A stretch of 64,000 nucleotides of DNA from Novacetimonas maltaceti. Lineage in GTDB: Bacteria; Pseudomonadota; Alphaproteobacteria; Acetobacterales; Acetobacteraceae. Below, piece by piece: positions 27,453 through 35,743 of this stretch; position 1 is the stretch's first letter; every line of letters starts with the position of its first letter. Where the stretch lies: assembly GCF_002906255.1 (NCBI RefSeq), contig NZ_POTC01000006.1, positions 1-64,000 of the forward strand, written 5' to 3'. The notes under the pieces are model-generated. The model saw nothing but the letters and a program-made list of their open reading frames with translations. It was not told where the DNA came from and made no database searches. Made by a program: the position numbers and the translations under genes.

Positions 27453-27527
27453 GCGGGCGTAGCTCAGGGGTAGAGCACAACCTTGCCAAGGTTGGGGTCG
27501 AGGGTTCGAATCCCTTCGCCCGCTCCA
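27453..27527 (+). tRNA. tRNA-Gly (anticodon GCC), attachment site of the integrated element
   Basis: Complete cloverleaf with encoded CCA: acceptor GCGGGCG pairs with CGCCCGC, D-arm GCTCAGGGGTAGAGC, anticodon stem AACCT-TGCCA-AGGTT with GCC, T-arm GAGGGTTCGAATCCCTT. The 3' 46 bases belong to the direct repeat flanking the element, so the gene is kept functional by the element's own copy of the 3' end. Confidence 0.97.
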
Positions 27528-28684
27528 AGGTTCTCAAAGAGAATCAGTCGGTTAGATGATGAGCCACCAGCCATCATCGGTTCGTCTAGCACGCTACTAA
27601 CACGCACAGTTTTAGTTACCATCACCCGGGTTGCCGCCCGGCTGATGGCGTTTGCTATCTCGTCAACAGCCTTGCAGGCATTGCCGAGGTAGTCAGGCAT
27701 GACATGAACGTAGCGTCCTGTCGTCCTGAAATTGGGCAGGTCGTGCCCGGTGAAGCATGAAATCTCCCCCGGCGGCACTCCCCGCGCGAACAACTCCGTC
27801 GTGATCGTATGCCGGATCGTGTAAGGCGTGATGTCATCCGGCAACCCAGCAAGAGCGCGGGCGATCCTCCACGGTTTATTGATCTTCTGCACCGGCTTCC
27901 CGTGCCATGCCACCAGCGGGCCAGTCGGGACGGATTCAATCCACGGACGCACAAAGTCGGCCACTGGCAGACGCGGCCTGCGCTTCTTTGTCCGTTCCCG
28001 TCCCGGCGGATTCAGGTCGATAAAACCGCGTTCAAGGTCACACTGTTCCCGGGTTAGCTGCAAGATTGCTTCAGGTCGTGATGCCGTAGCGATCAGCAGG
28101 ACAAAGAACATGCGGAGGTGGTCGGGCATTTCGGCACTGAAGAACCGAGCCATTTCCTCGACCGTCGCCACGCGTTCGCGCGGCTCACCGTCTGGCAGAC
28201 GCAGGAATGGCATGGGACGATCGAGTTCGCCATTGTTCCATGCCCAGTTCACCGCCGCCTTTGTGATGGTGAATATCCGCTTGATATATCCCGCAGCGTA
28301 CCCCTTGTCCTGTAACTTGCGGACAGCCTGTTTTTGCTGGTCGAGGTTCAATTCGCCAACGGTGATCCCCTCCGGCAGGACATCGAGCATGAGACGCAGG
28401 ACGATCTTATTCTCGCCCTGGCTGCGAACGTGCTGACCCTGCCGGAGGTAGTAGCGGGTCACGACCTCCGCTAACGGAACATCCCGTGCGGTCTGCATCT
28501 GGCCGGTGGCATGTTCTGCAACGAAGCGCGCTAACGCGATTTCGGCTTCCCGAGGATCGCTAGTGCCGAGCGATGCGCGCTTTGTCTGTCTCGTGACGCT
28601 ATCATACCAGCACGCGCACCAGTTGTCCGACCCTCGGCGTTTGCCGAGGAAGTACTTACCTGTCGGTTCAGTGGTGCGGCGCAT
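27464..28684 (-). CDS. int: Tyrosine recombinase / integrase of the element
   Basis: 406-residue site-specific recombinase. N-terminal arm-binding domain (about 10-60), core-binding SAM-like domain (about 65-165), catalytic domain (about 170-345) with R203 (TASRPEAI), R291-H292 (YTIRHT), H314 (TGHD) and nucleophile Y325 (GRYVHV). The last ~20 codons run through the att core and into the tRNA gene on the opposite strand, giving the tail GAGEGIRTLDPNLGK then VVLYP. It lies at the left border of the element, as usual for tRNA-targeting islands. Confidence 0.95.
   Translation of the reverse strand: MRRTTEPTGKYFLGKRRGSDNWCACWYDSVTRQTKRASLGTSDPREAEIALARFVAEHATGQMQTARDVPLAEVVTRYYLRQGQHVRSQGENKIVLRLMLDVLPEGITVGELNLDQQKQAVRKLQDKGYAAGYIKRIFTITKAAVNWAWNNGELDRPMPFLRLPDGEPRERVATVEEMARFFSAEMPDHLRMFFVLLIATASRPEAILQLTREQCDLERGFIDLNPPGRERTKKRRPRLPVADFVRPWIESVPTGPLVAWHGKPVQKINKPWRIARALAGLPDDITPYTIRHTITTELFARGVPPGEISCFTGHDLPNFRTTGRYVHVMPDYLGNACKAVDEIANAISRAATRVMVTKTVRVSSVLDEPMMAGGSSSNRLILFENLGAGEGIRTLDPNLGKVVLYP
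27482..27527 (+). repeat. attL core (46-bp direct repeat)
   Basis: Begins CTTGCCAAGGTTGGGGTCGA and ends CGCCCGCTCCA; identical to 38977-39022. Spans anticodon loop to CCA of tRNA-Gly. Confidence 0.95.
27587..27605. repeat. Putative arm-type recombinase site, left
   Basis: CTAGCACGCTACTAACACG lies 60 bases inside attL; 17 of 19 bases match a same-orientation sequence at 38871-38889, about 90 bases inside attR. Paired near-identical short sites on both flanks are what integrase or Xis arm sites look like. Confidence 0.5.
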
Positions 28685-28917
28685 GGTGTAATCTCGTTCC
28701 TAACTAAATAATCTTCGAGGTGTTGGGGAGTATATCGAATCCGGCGACCAACCATTGTGTAGCCAATTTCGCCCTTCTTACGGTAACGGGCAACGGTGGT
28801 GACAGATACCCCTAGTCGGGCCGCGATCCCCTGTTCAGTCAAAAGCGTTCTGAAGGATTCCGATTTCTTAAAGTGCGATTGTTTATAAGGATTGTTTTCT
28901 ATATAGGCATCCATCAT
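28531..28917 (-). CDS. Helix-turn-helix DNA-binding protein (excisionase/AlpA-like)
   Basis: 128 residues. Winged HTH of the excisionase/MerR-like type at about 25-75: LTEQGIAARLGVSVTTVARYRKKG, then GYTMVGRRIRYTPQHLEDYLV. The C-terminal half is low-complexity and lies in the stretch overlapping the integrase start by 154 bases, so it may be dispensable. Located directly upstream of int on the same strand, the usual place for an excisionase or AlpA-type activator. ATG-ATG start behind AAAGG. Confidence 0.75.
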   Translation of the reverse strand: MMDAYIENNPYKQSHFKKSESFRTLLTEQGIAARLGVSVTTVARYRKKGEIGYTMVGRRIRYTPQHLEDYLVRNEITPCAAPLNRQVSTSSANAEGRTTGARAGMIASRDRQSAHRSALAILGKPKSR

Positions 28918-28953
28918 AATACCTTTTGGAAGCAGTCATTATCTCCATCGGAG

Positions 28954-28995
28954 AAAAAGCCGTTAGGTAGCTGGATCAGCGCCTAGCGGCTTTTT
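28954..28995. terminator. Bidirectional terminator separating head genes from xis/int
   Basis: AAAAAGCCG...CGGCTTTTT inverted repeat (28954-28962 and 28987-28995) with partial inner pairing TTAGG/CCTAG. On the minus strand it follows the end of the 119-residue gene and carries a T-run, so it should stop transcription from the head operon. Confidence 0.8.
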
Positions 28996-29335
28996 CTTTT
29001 TCTGGCAGAAGAAACCAGACGACTTTCCCGCCAATGACCTCACATTCCATCCGCGCCAGTGCTTCGGCCGGAACGCTTTCCCGGGCATAGAACGTGACCG
29101 TCCCGTGTGTTGGATGGCGCAGCAGTTCGCCCGTTTTCTTGTTGGTCAGGATCGCGCATGTGAGCATGAACTTGATGCCAGCGGCTTCGGTTATTTCCCA
29201 CGCGCCGATGGTCGTGTTTGCGCCGGTCCTGCCCGCAAGGAATGGGTCCGCGCCATCGTCGATCATCTTATCGGTCATTGTCCGGCCCAGTTCGAGGCAG
29301 GCCAGAAAATCCGGGTTTGTCAGCATGTCATACAT
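28976..29335 (-). CDS. Unknown protein at the end of the head-gene block
   Basis: 119 residues, no recognised family, no membrane segment or signal. Starts at ATG (MYDMLTNPDFLACLELGRTM) behind GGGACAG. Last gene before the terminator, after the DUF2190 gene; the position suggests a head-completion, decoration or connector protein, but the sequence alone does not show it. Confidence 0.6.
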   Translation of the reverse strand: MYDMLTNPDFLACLELGRTMTDKMIDDGADPFLAGRTGANTTIGAWEITEAAGIKFMLTCAILTNKKTGELLRHPTHGTVTFYARESVPAEALARMECEVIGGKVVWFLLPEKEKAARR

Positions 29336-29394
29336 TGAGCTGTCCCACGTTTGAGGGTTGCCCGGCCCCAAGGATGGGCCGGGCGTTGCCGCGA

Positions 29395-29715
29395 TCAGCG
29401 AATAAGGACGCTGACGACGGCATCGGTCGCGGCCGCGTCCTGCACGACCGTCCCGACCAGCGTGTTTCCCGTCGCCGTGGACGTGACCAGCTTGTTCGTG
29501 GCGTCGAAGTAGCAGGAGTCACCGACCGCGAACGTGTCCGTCCCATTCTTGGGCAGGCCGAACACAGCGTTGCGCTCGATGTCGAGGTCGGAACCGGCGG
29601 CAGCGTCACCGCAGGCCACGCCGACCAGACTGCCGATGACCACAAGGTCGCTCGACGCCGTATCGACAGGCGCGGGAATGGTGATGATGCGGCCCGGCTG
29701 GATGAAGTTACGCAT
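29395..29715 (-). CDS. DUF2190 family phage head protein
   Basis: 106 residues. Matches the pattern of DUF2190 proteins found after capsid genes in phages: MRNFIQPGRIITIPAP, SDLVVIGSLVGVACGDAAAG, KNGTDTFAVGDSCYFDATNKLVT. These small beta-rich proteins are thought to be capsid decoration or stabilisation proteins. Gap of 3 bases to the upstream 76-residue gene. Confidence 0.8.
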   Translation of the reverse strand: MRNFIQPGRIITIPAPVDTASSDLVVIGSLVGVACGDAAAGSDLDIERNAVFGLPKNGTDTFAVGDSCYFDATNKLVTSTATGNTLVGTVVQDAAATDAVVSVLIR

Positions 29716-29718
29716 GAC

Positions 29719-29949
29719 TCAAAGCCCTTTGCTTGTGCGAAACCGGATCGTGTTCGGTTTCGGCCGTGTGAGGCGGGCGATTTCACTATTGATCGTGAAT
29801 AAAGCCGCCTGAATCTGGTTGAAGGTGCGGGACTGGACCTGTTCGCCGTTCTGGTCCGTGATGGACTGGGGCGCGCTCATCTGCGCGATAAGGTCGTCAC
29901 GGGTCCGCAGAAGGGCGGACAGGACCGCTGCCGTGTCACTGTCCGCCAT
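29719..29949 (-). CDS. gpW-like head-tail joining protein
   Basis: 76 residues. Layout resembles lambda gpW (68 residues): N-terminal helix (AAVLSALLRTRDDLIAQM), a beta-hairpin-like SITDQNGEQVQSRTF, a second helix NQIQAALFTINSEIARL and a basic tail. gpW plugs the filled head and provides the interface for the tail. Identification rests on length, order and the hairpin pattern rather than strong identity. Sits between the capsid fusion and DUF2190. Confidence 0.5.
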   Translation of the reverse strand: MADSDTAAVLSALLRTRDDLIAQMSAPQSITDQNGEQVQSRTFNQIQAALFTINSEIARLTRPKPNTIRFRTSKGL

Positions 29950-29953
29950 TGGC

Positions 29954-31714
29954 TTACGCGCTCGCGCCCGGGTTCATGTAAGCGCCGCGCCAGTCCACCG
30001 CGCCCGCGCCAAGGTGCAGGTAAACGCGGAACTCGGTGCCCAGCGTGTTCCAGCCCAGACGGGTGCTGATCTGCGGACCCGGTTCGCTGGCGATGGTGGC
30101 CGCTTCCAGAACCGGCACGGCGGCCGGATCAGCGAACAGATACCAGCGACTGTCCGTGATGCGCGGTTCGACCAGCAGCGACAGCTTGCCGGTACCACCC
30201 CACGGGTTCACGTCGTCGGGCGTGGTCGCATAGATGCCCGCAAGGAACTGTTCGGCGATGGTTTCCATCGCGGGACCAACCAGCAGGTACTTCGGCGCGC
30301 TGTTAATCAGCGTCACGCCGTCCAGCGCCTTGAAGCTGCGCATGGTCTGGCGACCAGAGCCCAGCGTGGCAACGGACAGCGCCGCGCCAGTCCCGGCCGC
30401 GTTGCGCGACTTGTCGAACAGCGGCTTGCCGTCCTCGTTCATCTTCCCATTGGACAGCAGCGCGGCCACGATAAGGTTTGCCTCGGTCGTGGCGGCCGCA
30501 CGGGACGCGATCTGCGACCAGTCCGTCAGCGCCGACAGGTCATCGTTGAGAACAGCCCGATGCGACAGGGCGAACGTGTTCCCGTAGGTGCCGAGGGTGT
30601 ACGTCTCGGTCGCCTCGGCGACGGTCTTGGCCTTCAGTTCCCCGGATTCCGACACCTTATCGAGCGGCGACATGTCGCCACGCTTCACGGTATCGGTTTC
30701 GCGGAAGTCCGGCCGCGTGGTCTGGCGCGTCAGCGTCGTGGCGATCGGACTGCGGGCCAGGTCATATCCTGCCATCAGGACACGACGGGTCGAGGACTCC
30801 AGCAGGGCAGGCAGGTCGCTGATGGTCATGGCACGGCGGACCAGTTCGGGGCTGCCCATTCCGCGCGTGGATACGCCAGCGGCTTCCAGCGCATCGCGCG
30901 CCATGTCCGCCAGTGTCAGGCCCACATAAGGCCGTGCCGCCTCGGACGGCGCGCCGCCAGCCATGCGGAAGAAAAGGGCATCCTCCACGCCGCGCGTGCG
31001 CTGCATGGCGTCCGTCGGTTCGGCGCGGGTGACGCGGATGGCAGGGGTCTGCCGTGCGGTCATGCCCTCGAAAGCCGCCGCGCGTGCTGCCACGATGTCC
31101 GCGCCGCTGTCGATCTGGGCATCGGCCCATTCTGCGGACAGGCCCGCCGTGCGGGCAATCTGGCGGATGGCCGCGCGGGTCTGCACGATGTCGTCGCCCT
31201 GCGGCTGCTGTTCGATGATGTTATCCGGCATCGGATTTTCGCTCCTGATTTTTGCCCCGGCATCCGCGCCGATGGGCACAAGTGAGACCTCGAACGGCGC
31301 CCATTTGGTCGCCGTGACGATGGTCGAACGGGTTTTCGGATCGGTGCTGCGGACGGACTGGTCGATGCGGAACCCGATCGACACGTCGCGAATGGCCCGA
31401 CCTTCAAGCCGGGCGGCGATGGGATCGACGTCCGGGCTGTCCACAAGGCGGCACGAGACGACCAGCTTGCCGTCTTCCATGCGAAAGGCTGTCACATGGC
31501 CGATGACATCGGTCGCCGAACCGGAACGATGACCGTTCAACAATGGCGCGCCGACCAGATGGGTCGTGTCCATGCCGTTCGGGTCGAGGCGTTCCACGAC
31601 GGTCCCGGTGGCCGTGCGACGGTTGACGTCGGCGAACGTGCTGGCGACCGCCTCGAACGTGCGATCCTTGGGGTCGTACGAAGCCGCCTGCGCGCGGAAC
31701 GTCAGGCCCGTCAT
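29954..31714 (-). CDS. Prohead protease-major capsid protein fusion
   Basis: 586 residues combining capsid maturation protease and shell protein. Residues 1 to about 160 are an HK97-type prohead protease: H62 in LLNGHRS, S112 in RDVSIGFRI, and APFEVSLVPIGAD closing the fold. A helical linker (about 165-280) may play the scaffold role. The capsid part (about 285-586) contains KRGDMSPLDKVSESGELK, YGNTFALSHRAVLNDD and a C-terminal beta-rich segment. Fused versions are known in some tailed phages. Start overlaps the preceding mini-ORF (ATGA). Confidence 0.85.
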   Translation of the reverse strand: MTGLTFRAQAASYDPKDRTFEAVASTFADVNRRTATGTVVERLDPNGMDTTHLVGAPLLNGHRSGSATDVIGHVTAFRMEDGKLVVSCRLVDSPDVDPIAARLEGRAIRDVSIGFRIDQSVRSTDPKTRSTIVTATKWAPFEVSLVPIGADAGAKIRSENPMPDNIIEQQPQGDDIVQTRAAIRQIARTAGLSAEWADAQIDSGADIVAARAAAFEGMTARQTPAIRVTRAEPTDAMQRTRGVEDALFFRMAGGAPSEAARPYVGLTLADMARDALEAAGVSTRGMGSPELVRRAMTISDLPALLESSTRRVLMAGYDLARSPIATTLTRQTTRPDFRETDTVKRGDMSPLDKVSESGELKAKTVAEATETYTLGTYGNTFALSHRAVLNDDLSALTDWSQIASRAAATTEANLIVAALLSNGKMNEDGKPLFDKSRNAAGTGAALSVATLGSGRQTMRSFKALDGVTLINSAPKYLLVGPAMETIAEQFLAGIYATTPDDVNPWGGTGKLSLLVEPRITDSRWYLFADPAAVPVLEAATIASEPGPQISTRLGWNTLGTEFRVYLHLGAGAVDWRGAYMNPGASA

Positions 31715-31902
31715 TCGCCGCGCCCTTTCGCCTCGGTCATCAGCGCCGACAGGTCATCGGTTTCGATGGCCCTATGGCTCAACTCGAACCTGTCGCCGTA
31801 CCGGGCACGACGGGTCGATGCCGCCAGCAGTTCGGGAAAGTCGCTGGTGGTCATGGCACGGCGGACAATCTTGGGACTGCCCATGTGCTTGGGTTTGTCC
31901 AT
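31711..31902 (-). CDS. Mini-ORF: internally deleted partial copy of the capsid domain
   Basis: 63 residues. Its MGSPKIVRRAMTTSDFPELL segment parallels capsid residues 286-305, then it jumps straight to RFELSHRAIETDDLSAL, matching capsid residues 380-396; about 65 residues in between are missing. Start ATG lies 10 bases after an AGGAG inside the portal gene's end, and its stop overlaps the capsid start, so it is still translatable and coupled. Probably a duplication remnant; a retained assembly role cannot be excluded. Confidence 0.6.
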   Translation of the reverse strand: MDKPKHMGSPKIVRRAMTTSDFPELLAASTRRARYGDRFELSHRAIETDDLSALMTEAKGRGE

Positions 31903-31906
31903 GATT

Positions 31907-33325
31907 TCAGGACTCCTGTGTGGGGGTTGCGGGATCTGTGAAGGACAATCCCAGAGCGGCCGCCTCGGCGTTGTCGTGCGCGATTTCAGCGTCGAGGTCG
32001 GACACGTCGCGGCCACGCTCGGCCACGGCCTGCCTGCGCGATTTCAGGCCCGCAGCGATTTCGGCCGTGTCGGCCTGCACGCTTTTGAGCGGGTCAACCT
32101 GAAATGGCTTGGGTGCCAGCCAACGGACGGCCAGGTACGCGGGATCGGTCTCGAAACCCGGCAGGTCCAGCGCGCCCGACAGCACGCCGAACGTGATGAC
32201 CTCACGCCAAACCGGCGTGAGGAACTGCGGGACAAGCACGGCATTGTGGCGCTGTGAGGCGGTGCGTCGGAACGGCATCAGTCCGGCCCGAAGGCTGGAA
32301 TAATTCGCGCCCGACAGGTCGCCCGTGACGATAAACACGGGCATTTCCAGCGCGGCCGCGACCGCTTGCAGCGACAGCTTCACCGTCTCGATGCCACTGG
32401 TCGCCTGCTGGGGCGTGCTGAACCGGACATCGTAACCGGGCGGCAGGCGTGTCAGCGTGCCGGGTTCAAGGCCGGACTCCAGAACGTCGCCGATCTGGTT
32501 GCCCGCAATGGGTTCGCCATTGCCGGACTGATCGACAAGGAAACCGGCCAGCATCGAAGCCACCTTGGCGTTGACCGTCAGGGCATCGACAAGCTGGTCC
32601 ACCTCATTCGCCGGGATCAGCGCGGCCGACAGCCAAGGAAGGCCACGAACCTGCCCAGCAGCGAGGGGATGCACCACATGGATGATGTCGGACGCGGGAA
32701 CGCGAACCGGCTCCATGTACGTCGCATAAAGGGCCGTCGGGACGATGGGCAGGATGTGATAAGCGCGCCGCGTCCCGTCAGGGGCGAACTCGATGCCCTG
32801 CACGATGTAACCGCCGTCTGGCAGGTTTGCCGTTAATCTTTCGTAAACCTGTTCGGCGGGGATAAGGCGCAATTTCAGGCCGTTTTCGTCACGAATGACC
32901 TGAAGAAACGCCTCACCATCCACGGCCAGCGCCCGGACAACGCTTTCCTGAATCCCTATCCAGTTCGTGCGTCCATCCGCGTCGCAAGACTGGCACCATG
33001 CTGCCCAGTAGGCGAGGATTGCCTTGCGACTGGCGGCATCCAGAACGGTCGGCGACGCGGTGATGCCGTCGCCGACAAGTTCCGCCACCCATCCACCTAC
33101 GCCGTTCTTGCACCACGGGTTGTCGAAGGCGGCAGCGCGCGACCGACCGCGAAGGATATGCAGCGACCGCATCACCTCGGGGTTGATCGGCCCATTCAGT
33201 GACTTTGGCGCGCGTGGCCCGCCTGTCGCGCCCTCGAACGTGCCGCCATGATGATGGGCACCAGCAAAAGCGCGCCGAAACGCCGCTTTTAGCTGCCGCA
33301 TCGCCCCGGTGAACGGAGCGGCCAT
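31907..33325 (-). CDS. Portal protein (lambda gpB family)
   Basis: 472-residue portal that forms the dodecameric DNA gate of the head. Recognisable lambda-family blocks: RGRSRAAAFDNPWCKNGVGGWV, WAAWCQSCDADGRTNWIGIQ, GEAFLQVIRDENGLKLRLIP, GIEFAPDGTRRAYHI, VHPLAAGQVRGLPWLSAALIPANEVDQ. One base separates it from the stop of the gene upstream and the mini-ORF follows after 4 bases. Confidence 0.93.
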   Translation of the reverse strand: MAAPFTGAMRQLKAAFRRAFAGAHHHGGTFEGATGGPRAPKSLNGPINPEVMRSLHILRGRSRAAAFDNPWCKNGVGGWVAELVGDGITASPTVLDAASRKAILAYWAAWCQSCDADGRTNWIGIQESVVRALAVDGEAFLQVIRDENGLKLRLIPAEQVYERLTANLPDGGYIVQGIEFAPDGTRRAYHILPIVPTALYATYMEPVRVPASDIIHVVHPLAAGQVRGLPWLSAALIPANEVDQLVDALTVNAKVASMLAGFLVDQSGNGEPIAGNQIGDVLESGLEPGTLTRLPPGYDVRFSTPQQATSGIETVKLSLQAVAAALEMPVFIVTGDLSGANYSSLRAGLMPFRRTASQRHNAVLVPQFLTPVWREVITFGVLSGALDLPGFETDPAYLAVRWLAPKPFQVDPLKSVQADTAEIAAGLKSRRQAVAERGRDVSDLDAEIAHDNAEAAALGLSFTDPATPTQES

Positions 33326-33326
33326 G

Positions 33327-33809
33327 TCACGCGCTCCGCAGGAAGACGCCGACCAGCCCGTCGAGGCGGATCGACTGTTCGGAAATGGCGGGCAGTTCGT
33401 CCAGCTTGCACGGGCTGAGCGTTTCCGTGCCGTGCGTCAGCGAAACCGATGCCACGATATCGCCAAACAGCGAATAATTGCGGATGTGCATGGTCAGCGC
33501 GCGCTTGTCGTACTGGTTGCTGCCAATGTGCATCAGGACGTCAGCGTGTTCGTCCAGCAGCGGGATGGCCGTGTCGATGGTCTTCATCGGCACGCCGACC
33601 ATGTGCATGTGCAGGCAGATGCCCGCCAAGATGCCGCCCTTGACGGACAGCAGTTTGATCCTGCGGGTGTCCGCCAGATAAATGATGAAATTGCGATACT
33701 TTTTCCGCAGGGATGCGGCGGAAGAAAGGTCAGATTCATCATATCCGACAGCCTTCTGATAAATAAAGGCCAGTCCGGTCGGCGGCTGCAATCCAGTCAG
33801 CGGAGTCAT
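33327..33809 (-). CDS. Unknown protein between terminase and portal
   Basis: 160 residues, unrecognised. No signal peptide; mostly mixed alpha/beta soluble pattern with charged stretches (SLRKKYRNFIIYLADTRRIKLL). It is in the slot that holds gpW in lambda but is more than twice as long and does not resemble it. Preceded by a 149-base AT-rich gap, but coupled to the portal gene downstream by a 1-base spacing. Could be a head-assembly or helper-interaction protein specific to the satellite. Confidence 0.6.
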   Translation of the reverse strand: MTPLTGLQPPTGLAFIYQKAVGYDESDLSSAASLRKKYRNFIIYLADTRRIKLLSVKGGILAGICLHMHMVGVPMKTIDTAIPLLDEHADVLMHIGSNQYDKRALTMHIRNYSLFGDIVASVSLTHGTETLSPCKLDELPAISEQSIRLDGLVGVFLRSA

Positions 33810-33958
33810 GACAGGTCATCCCCTTGCTATAGTGAAAGAATGACTCCGGCTTAATTTCTTCCGACGGAGTCTTGCAAGGAATAAATGACCTGAAATACTT
33901 TGTTTTACTTGGTATTGACTTATTTTTAGCTTTGAATGTTTTTCAGTCTCGACAGGTT
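33810..33958 (-). promoter_or_regulatory. AT-rich gap with inverted repeat ahead of the 160-residue gene
   Basis: Strikingly AT-rich compared with neighbours. Contains the inverted repeat GACTCCG...CGGAGTC (33842-33871) and, on the minus strand, a CACTATAGC element 20-30 bases before the start codon. A plausible internal promoter or operator for the portal/capsid block. Confidence 0.4.
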
Positions 33959-35743
33959 TTACTTAGAAAGCCATTTCGATTTCGCTTGGATGGGTGCCGG
34001 TTTCGGCGGCTGTATGCTCGACAGTTCCGCGCGGCGCGTCGTGTCATCGACCTGCACAAGCTGGCGCGCGGCCAGCGCATAGACCATGCAGTCGAGGGAT
34101 TCCGACCGACGGCCCATGATGCGGACCCACTGGCGGATCGGGCGGCCGCGCTGATACTTGGTTTCGAGGCGTTCGCTGACGATTTCCTCGTAAAAGCGCG
34201 CGCCCAACGTGTCGGAAAAGCGGATCGACGTTCCTTTCGCCAGTCGCGTGGCAATCTGCTGTTTCAGGCCGTCCACGCCGACGATGAACAGCCTTCCGCC
34301 GCCGGACTTGCTCTGCTCGATGGGCAATCGACGCCCTGCCATGCCCTTGATCGGCACGATCCTGCGGAACGCCTTGCCTTTGCAGAACGAATAGACGGCC
34401 TGCATGGTGTTCCCGTCGCTGCTGTCGATGGCGCAGGCATCCACGCCAATCGTGCCGCCTGCTGGATGCTTCCAGCGACGGCCCAGAACGTCGGACAGCT
34501 CTCCCCACGGGTCGCTTGTGTTCGGGTCGCCGTATATGACCATCTGCCCAAGGACGTAGGCTGTATGCCGCCCCGCATCGAACCCGACGAACAGCATATC
34601 AAGGCCATATCCCTGCACGTCCACGCCGACGGTCATGGTCAGAACGTCCGCAGGCATTGAGTCCAGGGCGAACGGTTCCGCGCGCTGCTGCAACGTGCTT
34701 TCGTCAACGTCGAACTCGGAATCCCGCCACGGCTCGGCCAGAATGGTGTTTACGAACGTCTGCAACAGGTCCGGCCGGCCTTTTGCCTGCACGAACTCAC
34801 GCGCCAGCGTGCCCCACGCGCAATTCGCCAGCAGCGACACCAGCGCGTTGAACCTGTAGCCATGATGATCCTGCACATGGGGCGCGGTTGCCCGCCAGCG
34901 GCCTTTTGCGACCATCTGCGCCTTGTGGGCTTCATCCACGACCGAACCGCATGCAGGGCAAACGTAGGCGGCCTTTTCGGGCTGTCCTTCGGGCCATTGG
35001 ATGTCGGCCCACTTGATCTCATGGAAATGGCCGCAATCGGGGCACGGAACCTCATAGACGCGCTGATCGCTGTTCACATACGAGGTCAGAACCGGGCCGG
35101 TTTCCCATACGGGCGTGCTGCCCATGACGATCTTGCGTGGGGAGAAGGACAGCGTGCGGCGCTCGGCCAGCTTGATCGGGTCGCCTTCCTGCGTCGCTTC
35201 GTACCCGTCCACCTCGTCCAGCAGCAGGACGCGCACCGTATGGCGACGCAATGACCGCGGCGAACGCGCTGCCACGACCTTGAGCGAACCGCCGGGCCAA
35301 CGGCGCGACAACAGCGTGTCGCGGTCTGGGCCATCGCTGTCGTCGGTCATCATGCCGCGCACGACCGGGCTGGCGTCGATCAGCGGTTCGAGGTCGGACA
35401 CCACGAAGTCGCGGCAGTCATCCTGCGTCGGCTGGACCAACAGGATCGGCGCGGGATCGTTGGCGATGTACGACGCCACGGACGACGCCAGAAGCATCGT
35501 GAAGCCCGCGCGCACCGGCTTGACGATGGTCACGCGCTCGACAGTCGGGTCGCCAATGCTGTCGGCCATCTGGCGCTGAAACGGCCACAGACGCAGCGGC
35601 CCAGACTGGGCAGCGGTATCCGGCAGGCAAATGTTTGCCTCGGCCCATTCGGACAACGGGATGCGCGGTGGCGGCAGCAACGCTTTGCGCGCCTCGGCCC
35701 AGATGGCAGCAAGCGCGGCCGTGTTTTCGATCTGGTTAAGCAT
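33959..35743 (-). CDS. Large terminase subunit (lambda GpA family)
   Basis: 594-residue packaging motor. ATPase part: SEWAEANICLPDTAAQSGPLRLWPFQRQ, Walker A-like VKPVRAGFTML, Walker B VLLLDEVDGYE, RRTLSFSPRKIVMGSTP. A zinc-ribbon CPDCGHFHEI...CPACGSVV follows, then the nuclease domain with TMTVGVDVQG and GVDACAIDSSDGNT. The C-terminus EMAFLSK-like tail is lysine-rich. ATG at 35743 overlaps the end of the small subunit gene by 8 bases; the 31 extra codons of the longer frame are not family-like. Confidence 0.93.
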   Translation of the reverse strand: MLNQIENTAALAAIWAEARKALLPPPRIPLSEWAEANICLPDTAAQSGPLRLWPFQRQMADSIGDPTVERVTIVKPVRAGFTMLLASSVASYIANDPAPILLVQPTQDDCRDFVVSDLEPLIDASPVVRGMMTDDSDGPDRDTLLSRRWPGGSLKVVAARSPRSLRRHTVRVLLLDEVDGYEATQEGDPIKLAERRTLSFSPRKIVMGSTPVWETGPVLTSYVNSDQRVYEVPCPDCGHFHEIKWADIQWPEGQPEKAAYVCPACGSVVDEAHKAQMVAKGRWRATAPHVQDHHGYRFNALVSLLANCAWGTLAREFVQAKGRPDLLQTFVNTILAEPWRDSEFDVDESTLQQRAEPFALDSMPADVLTMTVGVDVQGYGLDMLFVGFDAGRHTAYVLGQMVIYGDPNTSDPWGELSDVLGRRWKHPAGGTIGVDACAIDSSDGNTMQAVYSFCKGKAFRRIVPIKGMAGRRLPIEQSKSGGGRLFIVGVDGLKQQIATRLAKGTSIRFSDTLGARFYEEIVSERLETKYQRGRPIRQWVRIMGRRSESLDCMVYALAARQLVQVDDTTRRAELSSIQPPKPAPIQAKSKWLSK

